Numbered from the stretch's first letter, positions 1 through 10,955 are shown. The stretch: DNA of 35,773 nucleotides from Gemmatimonadota bacterium (GCA_009840005.1 VXOR01000079.1:1-35773), one strand, 5' to 3'. The notes: generated from the letters alone by a model not told the origin. Translations and numbers: made by a program.

Positions 1-68
1 GAAAGCCTCATTAAAGGCATTCTGGGAATACCTCCCCGAAATCCATAATGAGCCTAAACCTATTTGTC
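1..68. other. Left-edge stretch before the IS, possibly the rest of the ATPase gene
   Basis: No complete gene is present. On the minus strand an open frame reads IGLGSLWISGRYSQNAFNEAF up to the window edge. If the IS is removed and one target duplication is collapsed, this stretch becomes contiguous with the 3' side of the broken sacsin-type ATPase gene at 1294-2672. It could therefore be a remnant of that gene's missing C-terminal part. The frames do not join without further shifts, so this is a weak suggestion. Confidence 0.2.
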
Positions 69-77
69 AAGGGCATT
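69..77. repeat. Left 9-bp target site duplication of the IS
   Basis: AAGGGCATT lies immediately outside the left inverted repeat and recurs exactly at 1255-1263 outside the right one. Nine bp is the usual duplication length for IS903-group elements. A perfect pair implies a fairly recent insertion. Confidence 0.9.
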
Positions 78-1254
78 GGCTTTGTTGCATGAAAACTTAG
101 TGGGTCGTGTTGGCTTGTATAGTTTGTAGTTTAGTCTTTTTGGGTTATGGGATACGATTCGGGTTTAGCGAGTTGTAGCATCCGGTTGAGCAGGGCACAG
201 CCGAGCCGGGTTTCGGTTTGTTGGTTCGCGAGGGTGCGGGCGCGTAGCGTATCGCCGAGTATTTTTTTATAGCGTCCGATGTGGGTTTCGACGATAGATC
301 GTCGATGATAGCCACTGGTTTTTTTCCATGTTCGCCGCCCCTGTCTTCGGATGGCTCGGAGGGTCTCATCGCGGGGCAACGGCTGGGCTTTTGTGTTGCC
401 ATGTTGTTGGATTTTGGCGTTTGTGCGCGGTGGAATGATCGGTTGGATCGGTGGCTCGGATGCGGCCAGCGCATCGAAGACCTTACGCTGGTCATAGGCT
501 CCATCGCCGCCTACGGCCTCGATGGGGGCTTGGACTTGCGCTAGCAAGGGGGAGACCTGCGGGCCGTCATCTACGCCGGCGGTGGTCAACGGCTGGGCGA
601 CGATCTGGCCGGTGGCTTCATCCACCCCAAGGTGTACCTTGCGCCAAGTGCGCCGTTGATGTACTCCGTGCTGACGCACCTGCCACTCCCCTTCTCCATA
701 CACCTTCAGGCCGGTCGCGTCGACCACCAAGTGGATCGGGCCGCATGGGGGCGGCTGGGGTAAGGACCCGGCTTGGTCGGCTTGCCGCCGCGAGAGGGTC
801 GAGTAATCTGGCACCCGCAGGGCCAGCCCCATCAGCGCCAACACCGAATCGGTAAAGCCTTCGGCTTGGCGCAGGAGCAAATGGTAGATCATCCCCAAGG
901 TCAACACCGTTTGGATGGCGACATCCGAAAAGGTATATTGCGCCCCCCGCTTGTTCGGACCTTGGTAATACCAGCCATCGGCCAGATCGGTGGAACACCA
1001 CACCGTCAGACTACCGCGCTGTTTAAGCCCCCGGTTGTAGGCCGGCCAATTACGGATACGATACGTCTCTTTGGCTCCACGGCGACGGCGACGACGGGAC
1101 TTGACAGGAGGCGGGCAAGACGATAGGTTGGCCATGACAGGTTCCTTGGCAGACAAAGCATGGGTTTTTGGAAGAAAGTGCATGCCCAATCTACTGAGGA
1201 ACCTGTCTTGTTTCAACCAAGCCAGACAAAAAATACTATTCATGCAACAAAGCC
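78..1254 (-). mobile_element. IS5-family (IS903-group) insertion sequence, complete
   Basis: The element is 1177 bp. It is bounded by a perfect 16-bp terminal inverted repeat, GGCTTTGTTGCATGAA, at 78-93 and reversed at 1239-1254. It is flanked by the 9-bp duplication AAGGGCATT. The repeat closely resembles the known IS903 end, which also starts GGCTTTGTTG. It holds one full-length DDE transposase gene on the minus strand. With both ends, the duplication and the gene intact, the copy looks potentially active. It landed just beyond the present 3' end of a degraded ATPase gene. Confidence 0.93.
131..1135 (-). CDS. IS5/IS903-type DDE transposase
   Basis: This is the transposase of the surrounding IS; it cuts and joins the element ends. 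The N-terminal part carries the IS903-like signature RNWPAYNRGLKQRGSLTVW. The catalytic triad is visible, numbering from the start chosen here: Asp near 139 (VVDATGLKVYG), Asp near 211 (GGDGAYDQR) and Glu near 283 (RSIVETHIGRYKKILGD). I chose the ATG at 1135 because an AAGGAA stretch precedes it and because the longer frame would begin inside the right inverted repeat at 1243. The product would be 334 residues, near the family norm, with no frameshift. Confidence 0.9.
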   Translation of the reverse strand: MANLSSCPPPVKSRRRRRRGAKETYRIRNWPAYNRGLKQRGSLTVWCSTDLADGWYYQGPNKRGAQYTFSDVAIQTVLTLGMIYHLLLRQAEGFTDSVLALMGLALRVPDYSTLSRRQADQAGSLPQPPPCGPIHLVVDATGLKVYGEGEWQVRQHGVHQRRTWRKVHLGVDEATGQIVAQPLTTAGVDDGPQVSPLLAQVQAPIEAVGGDGAYDQRKVFDALAASEPPIQPIIPPRTNAKIQQHGNTKAQPLPRDETLRAIRRQGRRTWKKTSGYHRRSIVETHIGRYKKILGDTLRARTLANQQTETRLGCALLNRMLQLAKPESYPITQKD

Positions 1255-1263
1255 AAGGGCATT
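1255..1263. repeat. Right 9-bp target site duplication of the IS
   Basis: AAGGGCATT directly follows the right inverted repeat and matches 69-77 exactly. Confidence 0.9.
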
Positions 1264-1293
1264 CGACAAAAAAAATACTTCCAATTCCCTAAG

Positions 1294-2672
1294 TTAAGCC
1301 AATATACTTTGGCTCTCGAATGATGAAGCTTCGCATTCAAATACATTAGCCCATCTGTTGAGGACATTCCACCACCCAACGGCCTCGTTTCGTCTCGGCA
1401 ATATCTCATAGCCTTCCTGCCATCCATTCAACAAATCCCAAAGGGACTTTATGCCATCGGCAGTTTCTGCTACAGGCAGCCAAGCCTCTTCTGGTGCTAT
1501 AGCGACGCCATCCTCGTTAAGAACTACAGAAGTTTGGCGGATTTTCTCTATGAACTGTTCTTTGAGATTGTCCCGAAGCCAAACTGTGTTCAGCCAAGAT
1601 TGTCCTTGTATGGCAGGGACATTTGCTAACACGTATGTATTGCGCCATCTGGACTCCGCTGCAAACTGGAGCACATTGGTGAGTAATTCGCAGGCTTCTA
1701 CAATAATCTGCTGGTTTTCTCTGTTCGCTTCATTATCACTCTGCCCTAGATACACGCCATCGCGATCTTCCGTTGGTGTGAATTCAAAGCTATTGATGCA
1801 GCGGGAAAGCTGAAATTATCGGTGCCTATCAATGGAAACCCCAAAAAGAGTCTCGGTACGTCTTCTACTGGCAAGCATGTCCGATCATCGTCTGTGGATA
1901 GTGGAACTGCTACAGAAGTCTTCTCGCCTTTTGCCGAGATGTAAGTAGTCAAGGTTCTACTCTCGCTCTCCTCAACAGTGATTTCCTGTAGTCCATCTTC
2001 TTGCAAATGCGGAGGTTCGACTATTTTGAATGAGATTTTTTCGTCGGGTGTTGTGATGTCGATTTTGGAGAATTCTTGGTTAAAAACAATCACGAACGGA
2101 GCGCATCGTTTCAGCATTTCGAGTCCCTCCGCGACTGCATCAGCCGCATCGTCCGCGACTGGATACCGAAATTGGGTGGTAAAATCGCTCGGCGGGATCT
2201 CAGATTGCGAGTCGTTGAAGTTCTCCCACGCCCTGTCCATTGACTCACTGAGTTCTTTAACAGAACCGATTTCTCGCGTTAGGCAAAATTTGAAAAACTT
2301 ACCGTCTTCGAGTTGACCAGATACGTCTATTGTAGGTGACAGTAGGTGCGTTGTGAGAAAACCACTGCCGTATTGCCCGATTGTCTCCTCATCCTCGAAT
2401 TTCGTAGAACCATGATAGATAAGATGGGCAATTTCCTTTATTTTGAACTTGGCCCCGTTGTGCTGGAAGATCAGTTCTCCTTGCTCGTACTTAACGGAGG
2501 CGACGAGACGTTGGCCGTCATCAGGAGAAGTGTCGCGTGCGTTCTGGAGGAGTTCCCAAATCCACCGCGTTTGCATACGCGCACGATTCGATTCCAGTGC
2601 TTTGAGATGATTGAGGACTCCCTGTGCTGTGTTCTCGGTGAGTACTTGGTTCTTAATTTCGTTTGGATTCAT
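1294..2672 (-). pseudogene. Sacsin/Hsp90-type ATPase gene, frameshifted and truncated
   Basis: The start at 2672 opens a GHKL-type ATPase domain like the N-terminal domain of sacsin-related proteins. Visible are the N-box (ELLQNARD, residues 40-47), a degenerate second box (HNGAKF, about 71-76) and the glycine loop (GQYGSGF, about 99-105). The first frame ends at 1746. The continuation (SFEFTPTEDRDGVYLGQSD) lies in the neighbouring frame and runs to 1294. The switch falls at about 1790-1806, where adding one base would restore FSFPACINSFEF. The joined product is about 460 residues, whereas relatives known to me are around 1000 or more, so the C-terminal part is missing. Such proteins are often large accessory-region genes; a defence role is possible but unproven. 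A sequencing error at the shift cannot be excluded. Confidence 0.75.
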
Positions 2673-2691
2673 AAATCGTCCCTCAATTTTT

Positions 2692-2784
2692 GGTAGTGGT
2701 TCAGTTTAAAAATAGCCGTACATAAGAAGCCCCCTTGGTAGGGGTTTTGCCAAGGGGGCTTTATTTTTAAAGTAGCCCACTACC
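2692..2784. repeat. Small MITE-like inverted-repeat unit
   Basis: GGTAGTGG followed by a TTTAAAAATA block at 2692-2714 is mirrored on the other strand reading inward from 2784, with about 19 of 23 positions matching. Between the arms sits the perfect terminator hairpin at 2728-2760. The right arm includes the stop codon of the HigA-like antitoxin. I see no clear target duplication, so this may be an old miniature element or simply an extended transcription-stop structure. Confidence 0.4.
2728..2768. terminator. Rho-independent terminator after the antitoxin gene
   Basis: A perfect 11-bp stem, AGCCCCCTTGG at 2728-2738 and CCAAGGGGGCT at 2750-2760, encloses an 11-nt loop. TTATTTTT follows on the plus strand. 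On the minus strand the stem is followed by a weaker T-rich stretch. It sits just after the antitoxin stop and upstream of the ATPase gene, so it probably separates the two units. Confidence 0.75.
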
Positions 2785-3073
2785 TCACTACCGCCCTCTT
2801 AGCAGCATCTGGCTCCCGGTAGATGATTTTCAAAAGTGCTTGCGCCGGACCACTGGGAATCCGTCGGCCTTGTTCCCAGTCCTGAAGGGTGCGGATGTCG
2901 ATGCCAAAGGTTTGGGCAAATACGCCCTGAGTCATGTTCAGTTGCGAACGGATCAAGCGGGCGTTGATCTCATCAGGGAGGTGGACGCGGTAGCTTTCTG
3001 GGTCCGCTTGGCCGTGCGTGATTTCCAGAGCCTCCGTTGCCGCCTTGATAAGTTCCTCTCCAGCCTTGGTCAT
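2780..3073 (-). CDS. HigA-like helix-turn-helix antitoxin
   Basis: A 97-residue protein with a C-terminal XRE-type helix-turn-helix (about residues 38-85, including [19 protein letters not shown] and the [15 protein letters not shown] segment). This is the pattern of HigA2/NadS-type antitoxins that pair with RelE/HigB-type ribonucleases and bind their own promoter. The preceding toxin frame ends in an ATGA overlap with this start (3070-3073), the usual sign of translational coupling. That toxin is truncated, so this antitoxin is effectively an orphan here. The reading frame is intact and has a normal length. Confidence 0.85.
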   Translation of the reverse strand: MTKAGEELIKAATEALEITHGQADPESYRVHLPDEINARLIRSQLNMTQGVFAQTFGIDIRTLQDWEQGRRIPSGPAQALLKIIYREPDAAKRAVVR

Positions 3074-3243
3074 GGTTGGGTCCTCCGTCGGTATTCGTCT
3101 GCCAGTGTGCGCAACACAGTCCGCAAAACATTAATTTCCGAGTCGGTCAGGTTTGTTTTATCGCCTTTAGCGAAGATCGACAGCAAAAACACAGGGATGT
3201 CTTGGCCACTGTAAAAAGTCACCACTCGGTATCCACCGCGGAA
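3070..3243 (-). pseudogene. RelE/HigB-type toxin, N-terminally truncated remnant
   Basis: The frame encodes 57 residues starting [13 protein letters not shown] and including [17 protein letters not shown]. This is the C-terminal half of a RelE/HigB toxin, with the typical core strand and the '[12 protein letters not shown]' segment. In this frame a TAA at 3244-3246 lies directly upstream, and roughly 50 N-terminal residues have no coding room because the PHP hydrolase gene ends at 3298. The stop overlaps the antitoxin start by 4 nt. The toxin was probably cut by a rearrangement joining it to the 3' side of the hydrolase gene. Internal GTG starts exist but could give only a fragment. Confidence 0.75.
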
Positions 3244-3297
3244 TTATTTTCAAAATGTACCACTACCCAATTTTTCTTCACGACGCAGAAATAGCTC

Positions 3298-4269
3298 TTA
3301 TTCGGTCCGTTCAAGTGCGGTCAGATCAAACGGGTTGGACCACGCCTTGCGGCCGCGCTCGTCGATGATCTCGAAGCGCACCCAGCGGGCATTGGCCCTA
3401 AGCGCGAAAGTCGCGGTCTCGAAGAGGGTACCGTGCTGATGGTACTCGGTGCCGAAAGAGTCGGACACTGCGGCGATGCGCTGCGCTGGCGAGCAGGACA
3501 CCGTAGCTTCGGCTTGGGTGCGGTCGTCGCCTTCGCGGTCGGTGCGGCGGAACTGGATGTCGTGGATTGCGGGACCGGTGCTGGCGTACGACGCGCCCGC
3601 GACTAGGGCGGCGACGATTGCGTCAGCGGTGCGCTCTTTGACGCGGACATAGGTCCAGCCTTGGTACGTGTCGCGCTGGTCGGCTTCGAGGGCGTGCGAA
3701 TCGTCGTTGGCCAGCGCGGGGTAGAGGCGATCCTCTAGGTCCATCCAATCGTCCCAATGCACGCTCGACTCGCCGCGTCCGGCGCAGCGGCAGGTGGTGT
3801 TGAAGACCTCAATGCCGGCGAACCCGGAAAGCGGCACTGCGTCGCGCAGGATGTTGACCGAACTCCAATGGGGGTGGGCCAGCCAGACCGCACCGCCTTG
3901 GCGGCGGACCTCGTCGATGACGTGCTGGGGCGGCATCTTCTCCGCGTTTATGTTCTCGTGAAAATTGAGACAGACGAAGTGGTGCCGCTGGCCACCGAAG
4001 GGATTGTCTGGGTGCAGTTCAGCCCCTTGGATGAGCACGAAGTCGCTTGGGGCCTGCACGGTATCGACAAAGGTAATTTTGTGATGGTCGGACAGGCAGA
4101 GGAAGTCGTAGCCTTGGCCGACATAGCCGTCGAGCCGCTCTTGCGGCGTGGCCTTGCCGTCGGAGTTGGTCGTGTGCGAGTGGAGGTTGCCTTTGAGCCA
4201 GGTGTAGCCGTCGTCATTGCTGAGGGCAAACGGGTTGGTCAGTGTGCCCTTGGGTGCGTTGTCCGACAT
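3298..4269 (-). CDS. CehA/McbA-type PHP-domain metallohydrolase
   Basis: A 323-residue PHP-fold metal-dependent phosphoesterase/hydrolase of the CehA/McbA group. Metal-binding motifs appear in the expected order: LHSHTTNSDG (about 29-38), LSDHH (59-63), an AELHPD segment (83-88), LAHPHW (130-135) and NDDSHA (188-193). The C-terminal third is a beta-rich tail. No signal peptide is seen, so it is probably cytoplasmic. It is the last gene of a minus-strand run and lies 88 nt after the exporter gene. The family includes esterases and phosphatases; the substrate cannot be read from sequence. Confidence 0.85.
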   Translation of the reverse strand: MSDNAPKGTLTNPFALSNDDGYTWLKGNLHSHTTNSDGKATPQERLDGYVGQGYDFLCLSDHHKITFVDTVQAPSDFVLIQGAELHPDNPFGGQRHHFVCLNFHENINAEKMPPQHVIDEVRRQGGAVWLAHPHWSSVNILRDAVPLSGFAGIEVFNTTCRCAGRGESSVHWDDWMDLEDRLYPALANDDSHALEADQRDTYQGWTYVRVKERTADAIVAALVAGASYASTGPAIHDIQFRRTDREGDDRTQAEATVSCSPAQRIAAVSDSFGTEYHQHGTLFETATFALRANARWVRFEIIDERGRKAWSNPFDLTALERTE

Positions 4270-4357
4270 TTTGGTCCTTTCTCTGGGTAAGGGAGTTTAG
4301 CGTGGGTCCGCGTTGAACGGCATAGTATAGAGCGGCTCTCTTCGGGGAGCAATGGGC

Positions 4358-5254
4358 TTATGCTTTAGACCGCCGCCCCAATCCCACCTGCGAGATCAGC
4401 ATCCCCGCGAACATCAGCCCACACCCAACCAGTCCGCGCAAGGGCATTTCCTCGCTTAGTAACAGCCATCCCCCCAACGCGGCGAAAACCGTCTCCAGAC
4501 TGAGGATGATGGCCGCGTGACTGGGGGCTGCTCGCCGCTGAGCTACTACCTGTAGAGTATAGGCCACGCCCACCGACATGATGCCTCCGTAAAACACGGG
4601 TACGGCCGCATCGACAAGGGGTTGCAGGGCGATGTGCTCGGTGCCGAGGGCGACGGCTGTGCTGAGCAGCGAGCAGACGAGGAATTGCAAAAAAGCCAGC
4701 ATCGCCCAATCGAGCTGACGCGAGAGGCTGCCGATGACCAACACGTGCCCGGCCCAAAAGAACGCGCTCACGAGCACGAGCGCGTCGCCACGGGCAATGG
4801 TTAGTGGCGGCTCCACGCTCAGCAGATATAGGCCGCTGGTTGCCACCAGAGCGCCGGTCCAAGTGCTGCGGCGACTGCGGTGCCGCAGTAAGAGACCGAG
4901 GATTGGCACCAGAATTACGTATAGCCCGGTGATGAACCCGGCCTTGCCAGCCGTGGTATAGACAATGCCGACCTGTTGCAGGGAAGCGGCGGTAAAGAGG
5001 AAAAGCCCGGCGAGCAGGCCGCCTCGGAGGGCGTGGCGGAGGCGGGATGCGAGTGGTGTGGTGGTGGTTCGCAGGACAAACGGCAAAAGCGGCAAGCAGC
5101 CGAGGGCGAAGCGCACGCCATTGAAGAAGAAGGGGCCGACATGCTCCATGCCGACGCGTTGGGCGACGAAGGCAAAGCCCCAGATCAGAGCTGTGAGCAG
5201 GAGCAGGAGGTCGGCGCGAATTTGGGCGGGATGCGCCGCCGTGCCGCTGCTCAT
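4358..5254 (-). CDS. EamA/DMT-family transporter
   Basis: A 298-residue inner-membrane protein with about ten hydrophobic segments arranged as two EamA repeats. The first begins LLLLLTALIWGFAFVAQRVG and the second around ARGDALVLVSAFFWAGHVLV. Members of this drug/metabolite superfamily export or exchange small metabolites. The start codon lies one base beyond the stop of the DUF4159 gene, so the two are surely co-transcribed. The substrate is unknown. Confidence 0.88.
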   Translation of the reverse strand: MSSGTAAHPAQIRADLLLLLTALIWGFAFVAQRVGMEHVGPFFFNGVRFALGCLPLLPFVLRTTTTPLASRLRHALRGGLLAGLFLFTAASLQQVGIVYTTAGKAGFITGLYVILVPILGLLLRHRSRRSTWTGALVATSGLYLLSVEPPLTIARGDALVLVSAFFWAGHVLVIGSLSRQLDWAMLAFLQFLVCSLLSTAVALGTEHIALQPLVDAAVPVFYGGIMSVGVAYTLQVVAQRRAAPSHAAIILSLETVFAALGGWLLLSEEMPLRGLVGCGLMFAGMLISQVGLGRRSKA

Positions 5255-5255
5255 T

Positions 5256-6074
5256 TCAGCGCCTGACGGGCAGTGGCTGGCCGGCGTATTTTTGCGCCAG
5301 TGCGCAGATCAAGAGGTTGGTGCCGAACTGCAAGCTGCGGTCGCGGCCTTCGGCGTCGCGGTTGCCCCAGAACCAGCTAATGTTGAGGTCGCTGAAGATA
5401 ACAGCGATCCGGCCCTTGAGTTCTATGGCTTCCAAGGCGAAGACGTTGCCCCGGTTTGTGCCGCTTAAGGGCGGCCCATCGGGGAAGTCGAAATAGGCCG
5501 AGTACAGGGGGTCGCTATTGGGCAGTTTGCGCCAGCGTCCTCCGTCGATGCCGAGGACTTGCGGGTCTTTGAGCAGGGCCTTGAACTGCCGGTCGAAGGG
5601 GGTGCCAGCTACGCCAGCGGATGTGCGAAAATTAGTCTCTAGGGGCAGGATGTCTTCGGCAAAGAGCAGGCCACCGCGGCGCAAGTAGTGGGCGAGGCCC
5701 TTCTTTTCGCGGTCGCTTACCTGCATGATGCAGTCGAAGCCGGTCATGTAGAGCATCAGCGCGTCCGCAATTTTCGGGTCGTCGAGCGTGAGGGTGCGCG
5801 AGTGCAGCGGTACTTCGAGTTGGGTCGATATGTGGGTGAACGTCACCAACTCTTGTACGGCCTGCGAGAGGTAGTCGCGCTCCTTGACCGCGTTGTGGTA
5901 GTTCACTTGGACGATGGTCAAGGGGCCGCCCGGTGTCGGCATCGCAAGCTGGCGTTCAGGTTGGGGGATTGATAGGGGCGGACGCTCGTCCTGAGCTAGG
6001 GCTGAGGTGCCAAGCATTAATGTAAGAACGAGACTTGTGCTTGACCGGCGGATGGGGTGGTGGACGGTGGCCAT
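5256..6074 (-). CDS. DUF4159 domain protein with signal peptide
   Basis: The protein is 272 residues from the ATG at 6074. That start gives a clean signal peptide (positively charged MATVHHPIRRSS, then SLVLTLMLGTSALAQ) and avoids the 95-nt overlap with the upstream gene implied by the longest frame. The mature part resembles DUF4159 proteins: NYHNAVKERDYLSQAVQEL near the start, the LMLYMTGFDCIMQVSD and LAHYLRRGGLLFAEDI strands, and a C-terminal GRIAVIFSDLNISWFWGN. The domain is thought to adopt a glutamine-amidotransferase-like fold. The protein should be periplasmic or exported. Its biochemical role is not established. Confidence 0.75.
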   Translation of the reverse strand: MATVHHPIRRSSTSLVLTLMLGTSALAQDERPPLSIPQPERQLAMPTPGGPLTIVQVNYHNAVKERDYLSQAVQELVTFTHISTQLEVPLHSRTLTLDDPKIADALMLYMTGFDCIMQVSDREKKGLAHYLRRGGLLFAEDILPLETNFRTSAGVAGTPFDRQFKALLKDPQVLGIDGGRWRKLPNSDPLYSAYFDFPDGPPLSGTNRGNVFALEAIELKGRIAVIFSDLNISWFWGNRDAEGRDRSLQFGTNLLICALAQKYAGQPLPVRR

Positions 6075-6090
6075 GTTATATATCCCAAGG

Positions 6091-7071
6091 TCACGCGCTG
6101 AGCTTGTTAACCACTTGGATGAGGGCCTGCATAAAGCCCACGCAATGGGCGCGTCCCCTGTGCCCCCAGGGCGAATCATCGACAATATGGGGCACGTGAT
6201 CGGTGATCATAAAGCCGTCGAAATCGACCGCCTTGAGCGTCTGTACTACCTCGAAGGTATCGACTTGGCCGCAGTCGATGAAGGTCTCGTGGAAGTCCTC
6301 GACCGGCCCGATGACGTCGCGGAAGTGGATGTAGATGATTTTCTTTTGCCCGCCGAAGTGGCGGACGGCGCGGATGACGCTGTCGTGGCCGCCCATCTCT
6401 GACCAGCATCCCATGCAGAAGTCGAGGCCGTGATGCGGGCTGTCGAAGGTGTCCATGTTGCGCTTGAAATCGTCGAAAGAACTGCAAATTCGCGCTATGC
6501 CACCGAGGGTTGTGCCGGTGGGTGGGTCGTCCGGGTGCAGGGCTAGGCGCACATTAGCTTCCTCGGCTACGGGCAGGATGCGCTCCAAATACCAGCCGTA
6601 GTTTTCCCACATCTCCTCGTGGGTGAAGACGCGGCCGTGGGTCAGCTCTTCGGGGTCGTGCTCGGCGAGGGCAAAGCGGGTGGCGCGAGCACCGCCGCGC
6701 AAGGTCGCTGGCTCGGGCGTGCGCCAGACGCTGTTGGGAATCCAGTGGTAGCCGAGGATTGGGATGCCGGCCTTGCCCATGTTGCGCACGGTGGTGATCA
6801 TGTGCTGGAGTTGTTCTTCGCGGCCGCTTTGGCCGAGCATGATCTGGTCGTAAAACGATGTGGGCACGTTTTCCAGTGCCATCAGCCGCAGTTCGGCGTC
6901 GTCGGCCCGCTTTTTGAGAGCGGCCAAGTCGGAGTATTCCCACTGCTTGTCGCCGGGGAGTTTGGGGGTATTCATCAAAAAGTCGTCGCAGCCCATTTGC
7001 TTGATAAAGGCGAGCTTTTCGTCGGTGAGTTCGTTGAACTGGCCCAGACCCACGCGCATTTGCAGGGACAT
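6091..7071 (-). CDS. Mannonate dehydratase-like TIM-barrel enzyme (short UxuA type)
   Basis: A 326-residue protein with UxuA-family hallmarks: LALHPDDPP (about 184-192), Cys in GLDFCMGCWSEMG, His in YIHFRDV, and Asp-His in MITDHVPH. Together these form the expected metal and catalytic set. True UxuA converts D-mannonate to 2-keto-3-deoxygluconate in hexuronate breakdown. This protein is shorter than E. coli UxuA (about 394 residues) and could act on another sugar acid. It lies 16 nt upstream of the DUF4159 gene. A clear paralog lies at 16468-17445. Confidence 0.75.
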   Translation of the reverse strand: MSLQMRVGLGQFNELTDEKLAFIKQMGCDDFLMNTPKLPGDKQWEYSDLAALKKRADDAELRLMALENVPTSFYDQIMLGQSGREEQLQHMITTVRNMGKAGIPILGYHWIPNSVWRTPEPATLRGGARATRFALAEHDPEELTHGRVFTHEEMWENYGWYLERILPVAEEANVRLALHPDDPPTGTTLGGIARICSSFDDFKRNMDTFDSPHHGLDFCMGCWSEMGGHDSVIRAVRHFGGQKKIIYIHFRDVIGPVEDFHETFIDCGQVDTFEVVQTLKAVDFDGFMITDHVPHIVDDSPWGHRGRAHCVGFMQALIQVVNKLSA

Positions 7072-7132
7072 AAGTAGCCTCCAGAGGTAAGGGGTTGCAG
7101 AGCGGGAAATTTGCCGAAGCCGCCGGAGCGGG

Positions 7133-8047
7133 TCAAGCGCGGGTGCCGACGCCGGCCCCGGTGGGGACGTGTACCTCTAGGCCGGCCTCAGAGTCGGCGA
7201 CTAGATCACTGTCGAAAGCTATCGCCCCCGGCTCAAAGAGCAGCACGACAGTTGAGCCGCCGAACTGGAAAAAGCCCTTTTCTTGGCCGCGCTCACAAGG
7301 CCCTATCGAGTGCGTCTGGACGATGCTGGCGACGTTGATAGCGCCGACCTCGATGTAGGCAATCCTGCCGAAGGTGGGCGTCGTCAGCTCGCAGACGGAG
7401 CGCCGGTTGCGGTGGAAAACGTCGGGCACGCGGGCGAGGGCGATGGGGTTGACTGAGTGATAGGAGCCGTCGATCCACTGGGTCTGACCGACTTGGCCGT
7501 CGGCTGGGAAGTGGAAGCGGTGATAGTCGTAGGGAGCGAGGCGCACGACGAGGGCGGCACCGCCGTGATATGGGGTGGGGTCGATTACTTCGGCTAGGAG
7601 CTCGCGGGCCGAGAGTTGGCCTCTTTTGACCGGCAGCACATCCTCGGCTGCGATTTGCGGATAGACGAGGACTTTGCCGTCGGCGGGACAACAGAGGCGC
7701 TCGGGGTCGGGGTCGCAGGGTCTGGCTCCGGGTTTGAGGCGGCGAATGAAAAAGTCGTTGAAGCTGGAATAGTGGCTGAGGGGGTATTCGATTTCGTCGA
7801 GGTCAATGCGGTAGCGCTCGACAAAAGGGAGGATCTGACGCCGGGTCCAAGTGATTTGCTTCCACCAGCCGTAGAAGCGGGAGAAAAGGGGCCTGTTGAA
7901 GATGGCGCGAAAAACGAGATGTCCCGTGCTCGTGCCGTAGAACCAGCGGAGGAGAGACTGCCCTGGAACGTGTTCGACGACGATAGATCCGGTTTGGCGG
8001 TCGCGGTAGCGGGTTGGCATGGGGGGAGTGGTTCGACGAGAAGTCAT
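7133..8047 (-). CDS. psd: Phosphatidylserine decarboxylase
   Basis: The enzyme converts phosphatidylserine to phosphatidylethanolamine at the inner membrane. The 304-residue proenzyme shows the family segments NDFFIRRLKPGARP (97-110), CPADGKV with the catalytic Asp near 123, and YDYHRFHFPADG with His near 176-179. The self-cleavage site is FGGST, with Ser near 265 becoming the pyruvoyl group. Length and motif match the type II group. It is divergent from hemF across 66 nt and heads the minus-strand run down to 3298. Confidence 0.93.
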   Translation of the reverse strand: MTSRRTTPPMPTRYRDRQTGSIVVEHVPGQSLLRWFYGTSTGHLVFRAIFNRPLFSRFYGWWKQITWTRRQILPFVERYRIDLDEIEYPLSHYSSFNDFFIRRLKPGARPCDPDPERLCCPADGKVLVYPQIAAEDVLPVKRGQLSARELLAEVIDPTPYHGGAALVVRLAPYDYHRFHFPADGQVGQTQWIDGSYHSVNPIALARVPDVFHRNRRSVCELTTPTFGRIAYIEVGAINVASIVQTHSIGPCERGQEKGFFQFGGSTVVLLFEPGAIAFDSDLVADSEAGLEVHVPTGAGVGTRA

Positions 8048-8104
8048 GTAAAAAAGAAGAAAGTGGATGTGAAAACGCGCAAGAAAAGTAATTTAGTACA
8101 GTGA

Positions 8105-10472
<2,368 letters not shown>

Positions 10473-10476
<4 letters not shown>

Positions 10477-10955
10477 GCGAGAGCCTCTTCGATGGCGGCT
10501 ACCACTGTTGGATCGTTGGGGGTGGTTCGGGGCGCGAAGCGGGCCAGTGGTTGGCCGTCTTTGTCGATGAGGAATTTCTCAAAGTTCCAAGAGATGTCGC
10601 CGGGGAAGGCCGCGCCCTCGCCAGCGAGATAGGCGTAGAGCGGATGACGGTTGGGGCCGTTGACTTCTATCTTGCTAAAGAGCGGGAAACTCACGTCGTA
10701 GTGGGTCTGGCAGAAGTCGAGGATCTGCTCCTCGTCGCCAGGCTCTTGCCCCTTGAATTGGTTGCAGGGGAAGCCGAGTACCGCTAGGCCTTGGGCGGCG
10801 TATTGGCGATGCAGTGCCTCTAGGTCGGCGTATTGAGGGGTCAGGCCGCATTCGCTGGCCACATTGACGACGAGGAGCGCCTTGCCGGCGTAGTCGGCTA
10901 GGTCGGCGGCTTGGCCGTGGATGGTTTGGGCGGTGAAGTCATGGACGCTGCTCAT
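10473..10955 (-). CDS. Glutathione peroxidase (cysteine type)
   Basis: A 160-residue thiol peroxidase of the GPx family that reduces hydrogen and organic peroxides. The peroxidatic residue is Cys in VNVASECGLTPQY (about 35). Other family markers are GFPCNQF, which holds a second Cys, and the WNFEKFLID block with the catalytic Trp and Asn. A third Cys in ILDFCQTHYDV may resolve the oxidised form, as in thioredoxin-dependent members. It is the first gene of a two-gene unit with the sulfatase (ATGA overlap at 10473-10476). Confidence 0.93.

Noticed and set aside
281..1126. Plus-strand open frames opposite the transposase
   Set aside because: They are antisense shadows of the transposase gene and show no protein family features.
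5256..6185. Longer start for the DUF4159 protein at 6185
   Set aside because: It would overlap the upstream gene by 95 nt and bury a clear signal peptide that starts at 6074.
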